Below, piece by piece: positions 52,691 to 60,400 of a stretch of 64,000 nucleotides of DNA. This DNA comes from Symsagittifera roscoffensis (Eukaryota > Xenacoelomorpha > Acoela > Convolutidae): assembly GCF_963678635.1 (NCBI RefSeq), contig NC_087065.1, positions 78,065,396-78,129,395 of the forward strand, read 5' to 3'. The number at the start of each line of letters is the position of its first letter. The stretch's first letter is position 1. Under the pieces are notes generated by a model. The model did not search any database, was not told the DNA's origin, and was given only the letters and a program-made list of their open reading frames with translations. The position numbers were made by a program, and so were the translations under genes.

Positions 52691-54181
52691 GAACAACCAT
52701 TTTTGCTGACCAACCCTTTAACTTTTCAAATCCATACTTTTTAAAACAGTCTGTTGTCGTTTAGGTCAAGACTTCGGCCTAATGTATTTGGTCATAATTG
52801 GGGTTTGATAGTGATTCCTAGATGCCCCCACTCCTCGAGAAACCCTCTTTTCATCTGATTTTAGAACAACCATTTTTGCTGACCAACCCTTTAACTTTTC
52901 AAATCCATACTTTTTAAAACAGTCTGTTGTCGTTTAGGTCAACACTTCGGCCTAATGTATTTGGTCAAAATTGGGGTTTGATAGTGATTCCTAGATGCCC
53001 CCACTACTCGAGAAACCCTCTTTTCATCTGATTTTAGAACAACCATTTTTGCTGACCAACCCTTTAACTTTTCAAATCCATACTTTTTAAAACAGTCTGT
53101 TGTCGTTTAGGTCAACACTTCGGCCTAATGTATTTGGTCAAAATTGGGGTTTGATAGTGATTCCTAGATGCCCCCACTCCTCGAGAAACCCTCTTTTCAT
53201 CTGATTTTAGAACAACCATTTTTGCTGACCAACCCTTTAACTTTTCAAATCCATACTTTTTAAAACAGTCTGTTGTCGTTTAGGTCAACACTTCGGCCTA
53301 ATGTATTTGGTCAAAATTGGGGTTTGATAGTGATTCCTAGATGCCCCCACTCCTCGAGAAACCCTCTTTTCATCTGATTTTAGAACAACCATTTTTGCTG
53401 ACCAACCCTTTAACTTCTCAAATCCATACTTTTTAAAACAGTCTGTTGTCGTTTAGGTCAACACTTCGGCCTAATGTATTTGGTAGAAATTGGGGTTTAA
53501 TAGCGATTCCTAGATGCCCCCACTCCTCGAGAAACCCTCTTTTCATCTGATTTTAGAACAACCATTTTTGCTGACCAACCCTTTAACTTTTCAAATCCAT
53601 ACTTTTTAAAACAGTCTGTTGTCGTTTAGGTCAACACTTCGGCCTAATGTATTTGGTCAAAATTGGGGTTTGATAGTGATTCCTAGATGCCCCCACTCCT
53701 CGAGAAACCCTCTTTTCATCTGATTTTAGAACAACCATTTTTGCTGACCAACCCTTTAACTTTTCAAATCCATACTTTTTAAAACAGTCTGTTGTCGTTT
53801 AGGTCAACACTTCGGCCTAATGTATTTGGTCAAAATTGGGGTTTGATAGTGATTCCTAGATGCCCCCACTCCTCGAGAAACCCTCTTTTCATCTGATTTT
53901 AGAACAACCATTTTTGCTGACCAACCCTTTAACTTTTCAAATCCATACTTTTTAAAACAGTCTGTTGTCGTTTAGGTCAACACTTCGGCCTAATGTATTT
54001 GGTCAAAATTGGGGTTCGATAGTGATTCCTAGATGCCCCCACTCCTCGAGAAACCCTCTTTTCATCTGATTTTAGAACAACCATTTTTGCTGACCAACCC
54101 TTTAACTTTTCAAATCCATACTTTTTAAAACAGTCTGTTGTCGTTTAGGTCAACACTTCGGCCTAATGTATTTGGCCAAAA

Positions 54182-54227
54182 TGTTGCGAAAATCGGCACA
54201 ATTCACCCTACTTGATTTAAGAGACCA
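54182..54227 (-). other. Start of the POLR1A 3' UTR between stop codon and satellite
   Basis: Only about 46 bases separate the POLR1A stop (54230-54228) from the last satellite bases. No AATAAA is present in this gap on the minus strand. The nearest candidate signals lie inside the array: a plus-strand TTTAAT (ATTAAA on the transcript strand) in a variant unit near 53497, and TTTATT (AATAAA) near 51746. Confidence 0.6.
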
Positions 54228-54460
54228 TCAATGGCTACCAAATTTTGAAATTAGAAAACTCCACCAACCAATACTGGAGACTTTGCCGACAGAGATACAC
54301 GCAGAAGGTGAAGTCAGATCTTCAGGGTATCCAGAAATAGCCGCCTCTTTCAGAAACCTGAAAGCCGATTCGAAACTGGCTCGCTGCAGATGTGAAGGAT
54401 TCTTTGCCACTTCAGTTCGAGAGAAGCCTGCGATATTTCCACTTTGGGTCATATAGTCGG
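54228..54460 (-). CDS. POLR1A: POLR1A last exon
   Basis: Acceptor CGTTTTAG. It encodes [60 protein letters not shown] and [17 protein letters not shown], then TGA. The match is to LVADYM...[20 protein letters not shown]...L-SPSACLVVGKVV-GGTG-F-L. The terminal Gly-Gly-Thr-Gly of other RPA1 proteins is replaced by Ile-Gly-Trp-Trp. The stop is about 46 bp from the satellite. Confidence 0.94.
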
Positions 54461-57400
54461 CTAAAACGACAACGAGTTCAGTAATTGAATCAAACTTCTG
54501 ACACGCTCACCATTATAACGACCATATGCCTAGTATTAAAGATCTCTCCCGATTTAAATCTTTCGACTTCTTAGAAAGTGGCAACTTTTTTTAGAAAAAA
54601 GATGACGCATATTTGTTCAGTTGGCCTTTTAAGGACCACGGCCTGGCCTCGTACAAGCGTACTAATGCTCATCTGTTTTTAGCAACAGGCTTATTTTTGC
54701 TACTTATCTAAAGTAAATTCGGTTAAATGGCGAGAATATTAAACAGGCCACGGATTCTCTAGCATTAAATACCGGTCTTTGCGATCCTTCCAACAACCAA
54801 AATCTATTCTACATTGATGCGTGGACAGATTAGCCGCTTTGCTTTGAGCTTTGGTAACCTTCGCTGAAAAAAGCTGGTTTTTACCTTTCCTTGTCAAGCT
54901 CATTTTTCATGATTAAACACTTAAATTCCTTCAAGTTTAACCTTCAAACCTTAAGGCACTACTCGTTGCACAATTTAATACAGTGCGTTACGGGCGAGGA
55001 AAATGGACGAGAACTTACCAACAAGCGACAGATGTCTTCTGTCCACTGCAATTCCATAAGCACTAAACACAGAATCCAGCTCCCGAATGATTCCAGCATA
55101 GGCGGCCTCTATTCCGAAATGCCAGAGCAGGTGGTGTATGCTGTTCGTGTACAGCTTGCTCAGGTCAAACACATCCGAAAACTGGGAAATGTAGTCTACG
55201 TTCACTCCTTCCGTCACGAACTTACCATCTGATACCACCGCTCGAAGAACCCCTGCAGGAAAGAAACACAAATAAAAACACAAACCCACTGAAACAAATC
55301 TAGAGAAAACGGCGGATCTTGTTTACAATCCCTCCTCTGGAACCTAGTCATGAATATGCCCCTTTTAATTATCAAGTTCAACTGTAAGGTCTAGAATATT
55401 GGAGCTATTGAACGGATTACAGACCGGTCGTTAGAATACCCCGAACACGTTTCGCCCAAAGCAGTAATCGAACATTCGCTCTTCTAACTGTCTCTGTCTA
55501 CTACCTCAGCCGAATACGCGACAACACCTCGTGAACTCAACCATCTTACGTAAATATTAGTATTTTGGTTTTTATTCTTCAGAAACAATACTTTTCTGAT
55601 GGACTTAGTAATGCAGTCAGTCGCTATATCAAGGGTATAGGAATAGCGGGGTGTAGCGACTTGCATGCGTGTCGCTTAGCATGCACAATTGAAACAATTA
55701 CTCGTTTGGTGCCAATGAGAAACAACAAAATCAATTATAGTTGCGCTAATAGCCGCATGCTATGCGGCTCGCAAGTAAGCTGGTCCCCAGGAATAGCTAA
55801 CATTTATCTTGAGCGTAATTTAACTCTAATCTTTCCATACTCAAGAGTCTCCCGAAGAATACAACGAATGCTTGACAAGCGACCTTTAGCCGTAGACATT
55901 TACCTTTGGCCTTTGAACAGAGTACAGCCTTGGATATCTCCTCCTTCAAAAAGACCCCGAAGTCCAGAGGGGTCTCCTCGACTGGGAACTCAAACACAAC
56001 TGTGCAATGACTCTCTGAAACACAAACAAGTTTTAAAGGGTGTGTTATGCATGTATTTGTTGTTCCCATCACAATCTATCGTGAGGATAAAATGGATGTT
56101 TTTCTCGCATTGTAGAATGACCAAAACCTTCAAGATGGGATCGAATCACATGTCACAAGGAAACCCTTTTTGAAATAGGGCTTTGAGCTTCAGTTAAGTA
56201 TTCCGAAAAAAATTATGTGTCAAGAAAAAACTGTTAAGCAGTTTCTCTTTTTGCATAGTTTCCGGCTATTTTGGTTTAAAGCCAAGTGCCAATCACCATA
56301 TTGGAACTAACTAACCAGCTATGTATAACATCGAGGGTGGCCGTCTATTAAGAACAGAATGTTCCAACCATCTCGATTTGTCCTAAGCTTGAGAAACAGC
56401 CAACACAATTATTGAAAAGTGCCAAAAAACTCAAAAATACAGAAAACAATTTGACACTATTTTTGAAAAATTTCTAACTTGCGGAAAGAAACACTTCACT
56501 TTAAATCTGTTTTAAAAATGAACTTCGAATTTCAAAAGAAAAAAATATATGGTAAACTAGAGAAAAATGGATCAATATGTAAAAATTTTATTCCGCTGGG
56601 AAATCTGAAGAATTCGTCACCTTTATACTATACAATTTCGTTTTTCGTGACCTTCGAACTTTTGCTGTTCGATAGTGGAGTTTGATTTCTTTTGAACAAA
56701 GGAAATGAAGTGATATTTAAAAAAATCAAAAGTCAAACTGCGAAAAACCAAATTTCAGCGTAAACATACTTTCTTTTTCCTAAAAAAACACAAAAAATAA
56801 ACAAGGCCTACATGAGAGTATTCACTACGTTCATGACTCTTAGCCCAATAAGAGAAAATTTAAGCATTCACATTTTTTCCATAAAACAAACCCTCCAAGA
56901 AAAAATGGATCAATAGATCGTTTTTTTTTTATTTGGCTGGGAACTCTGACAACCAAATATCTTCTTTGCAGCAAAAATACCTTAATTTTTTTCGCCATTG
57001 AAAATTTTAATATTCGAGAGCGAAATCTGAATGAACTTGAAAAGATCAAATTTGAACGCGAAAAATTTTCAAGACATTTTCCTGAAAAAAAAATCAAAAA
57101 CAAACTAACACGACCTATTTAATGTCTACGATCATTGATACTTAAAAAGACATATGAGCATAAAAATTACGCAAAATGAGACGCATCAGAGGACGAAATT
57201 AGACACAACTAAGCCAATATGATTTGAAAAGAAACCGGTCACGCCAAAAAAAGGGGAAATCAAGGAAAAACTGATATGATATCTAATAGCGGTTGGCAAA
57301 CTTACTTTCAAATAACAAAAAAAAAACAAATGAAAAACGAAGAATTGTCCACTACGATGGTTGCTATTTTTGCAAAGGACAACTAACAAAAAACAAAATT

Positions 57401-60400
57401 CAAAATGCTGAAAATAAAATATAAAACAACAGAGAAGAGCAGCTTCGCTTCGCAAAAGCAAGCAAAAAAAACCGCCTTAAAGTCGCTTTGAGCAGGTCAA
57501 AAAAAGGAAAAAGGCGATGAAATAAAAATTTATAATGTGTTTTGAAATAAAAAGACCTCTACGGGATTGAAAACTCAGACCTCGGACAACCAAGTACTAA
57601 AGCCGACTACCGTACAGGCATGTGCCACTGGAGCTTGCAGAAAAAATACAATAATCACCAATGAATTTGAGACTACATGCTATTATACTGACAATATATG
57701 CAACAAAAGCGCCACATTTCAGCTTTATTTCACTCGGGAATCTACATTTTCTCGCTACTTGCAGAGCAACGTCGCACCATCGCTTCCCAAAATTTTTAGT
57801 CAAAAGCGATCGATACATAACCGAATCATGTAACATATCAAGTAATATATCATCAATATATTGTGCTGTTTTGTGACCTTTGATTGTGTCGAACTCGTAG
57901 TGTACAATGGCGTCGGGTGAATCCCTCAGGAAAGAGTGCACTCTCTCGTCATGTGACTCCTTGCTCACACTGTGAACTACATGAACTGCAAACGAATCAC
58001 TAGTTCTAACTTTATCACTACAACTGTTTATTGACAATTTTTTTTTAAATAAAAAAACTGAACCTGCTTTTTGTTCGTCCGCTTCTGCACTCTCGCCGTC
58101 CTTGCCTATCAAAATATGTAGGAGTAAAAAATTTAAACTCGGTGATATGATAAAAACATATGGATCAACATGTCAACCTCAAAGCTGACCATAAAAACGT
58201 TTCGAAATTATTTCAGAAGTTATCATTTGCACAACTTTATGCAAAATTATCCTTCACATTTCACCTTTGGACTCGTCGGCAGATCCCTCGTCCTTCTCGT
58301 GTTCGTCCAACTCATTCTCAGATTCCAACACTTCGTCATCCGCATCTTTCTCGTCATCGTAATCCTAGACCAACATTTTCTTAGTTTTACGTTTCTTAGT
58401 TTTGCACAACCTTCAAAACTGCAAAACTACAACTTTTCACTATCACAGAAATTTTTTGTACTATCACAGAAATTTTTTGTACTATCACACAGATTTTCCA
58501 TATTTTCCATTAATCTAAGTTCCAAGCAAATCATCCGTTAAAAATATATATCTGGCCTTGGTTGCTATTAACATGTATAAATGAATTCATATCCATGAAT
58601 ATAATAAATAAAAATCACTTATTTTGTAAGTCATGTTTCATTTCACTTCAAATGGGCGTTCGAGGATTGCATTACTCACTCGTTCGTCATCTATTTTGGA
58701 GAGTGTCTTGGCAGCTCCAGTGCCCCCCACTTCCACATTGTCCTCACAGTCCGAGTTGCCGTCCGACAGAGTTCGATTCCTCCCCTCCCCACCTCCACCC
58801 GACTGAATCACAGCCAATTATTACATCGCCTAACTCCAGTAATAGATAATGCTAAATTGTTGGCATTATAGGTAATCTTGAATTTTCCAACCGCTCAAAA
58901 AATAAATCCTTTTCCTTAATTAGTTTTTCATGAAACTATTTGAACGCAATGATTGCAAATGGGGTAACCAATTTAGCAATAACTTTACACTGAACACAAT
59001 TTCATTTCCTCTCGTTTGAAAATTGCCCACCGCTAGAAGAATGTAGTTTTCATTTGACCTGGCGTACAATTACTCATCTCTAAAAACTCTCGTCACGGGA
59101 ACTTTTGAGAAACTGCAGCAAACAACACGTCACAACAGTTTTCATTCTCTCACAACAATCGTTGCACCTTATATCTTTTAGGTGTTTCAATGCATACGTG
59201 GTCAACTTACAATAGCGTATCCGTTGGGATCCACATGTTCGTCTGCAGCTTCACACGAGGGTTCCCCTCTGCCCAGATTCTTCACTACACGTACATACTT
59301 CTTCACCAAAAACTGAAACAACTCAAAATTAGTGCGCGTATTTTGAACTTGTAAATTATATATACTCAAGGTTAAAGTCCAACTACTACAGCCAATACCC
59401 TTTGAAAATACAATTGTATCGTGGACTAAGGACACAAGTCAAAATCCCAATAAAAATCTGATAATACAGAACTTGAACCTGGATCGAATAGTAATCACCT
59501 TGATAGTAGTGGATTCGAACGCGGATATAGCAACACCCGAAGCGGTGTAAGTAACGTATAAACTATGCACAATATTGCGTTGGAGAAAAAAAAGACTACC
59601 GACCGAATAAAATTATGCTCAAAAATTCATTTTTCTAAAAAAAAATTAAAAATCTGATGTAACTAGAAAATATCAACTCACCGTGAGAAAAGTGTGCTCC
59701 ATGAATTTGAGCACCTGTCTGGACTTGAGGAATGTCAGATATCTGAGATACTTCTTGGAGACAAAGTGGAACTGGACCTTGTACTTCTGTCTCAGATCTT
59801 TCGACCAGCTCTTTTCCAAGTCCACCGAGAGCACAACGTCTTCCAAGTAGATCTTGCGGAAGTCTTTGCTCAACTTCTCCGACAACTTTTCTGCTCGGGG
59901 AGCTGCAAACAGTGATATCTCCTTAATCAGAGAACTAAATTAGCTAATACAAAAAACACCGACTCGTAGTTCGTCAAAGCAGATATCTATTATTCAGCTT
60001 TAAACGGTTATCCAGTCTTGATTGCGTAGGCTGTTGTTTCTTCAAACAAACAAAAACTGCCAATGGATCCAAGCAAAAAAAAACAGTTCAGGAACGCCAC
60101 GAAATAGAACGTCCGGTAACTTACCTGTGTTTTTCGGGGCGTTCCTTGACTTAAATTACCAAAACGTTCTATTTGGATGGAAAATTTCAATATCATGACT
60201 TCCAAAATCAACCGTTAGTGACCGAATGATGACATGGTAAAACATGGTAAAAAAAACTTTTTACTCAATAACCTTTTTGTTACACCAACTTGATTTAATA
60301 TCAGTTTGATTAGTTATATCTCAAATAAAGTAATAGCGGCTATCAGTCCCAGTAGGAGTTTATCGTGAGGATGAGTTCAAACGTCTTCTTTTTATGCGTT

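Larger units (their letters stand above)
9370..54181 (+). repeat. 173-bp satellite array, about 259 units, uninterrupted
   Basis: The same unit recurs every 173 bp from GGTCAAAATTGGGG at 9370 to its last appearance at 54174 (44,804 bp, 259 units less 3 bp). All units are in one orientation with no inserted element. Landmarks in order are GGTCAAAATTGGGGTTTGAT, CCTAGATGCCCCCACTCC, an XhoI site CTCGAG, CATCTGATTTTAGAACAACC, TGCTGACCAACCC, CAAATCCATACTTTTTAAAA, CAGTCTGTTGTCGTTTAGGT and CAACACTTCGGCCTAATGTA. Most units differ from the consensus at only 0-4 positions. The unit is not a multiple of three and has stops, so it is non-coding. The length is near nucleosomal repeat length and like many centromeric or pericentromeric satellites. 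Many units share linked variants, giving higher-order structure. Confidence 0.98.

Noticed and set aside
9370-54181. CRISPR array
   Set aside because: Units are contiguous 173-bp copies with no unique spacers, in a eukaryotic context.
9370-54181. Ribosomal DNA spacer because of the Pol I gene next door
   Set aside because: No rRNA coding sequence is visible in the window, and the neighbour encodes a Pol I subunit, not a Pol I template.
54166-54456. 96-codon plus-strand frame at the right array edge
   Set aside because: Antisense to the last POLR1A exon, whose minus-strand translation matches the RPA1 C-terminus.
55565-56173. 202-codon plus-strand frame
   Set aside because: It lies across a POLR1A intron and an antisense coding exon, with no recognisable protein features.
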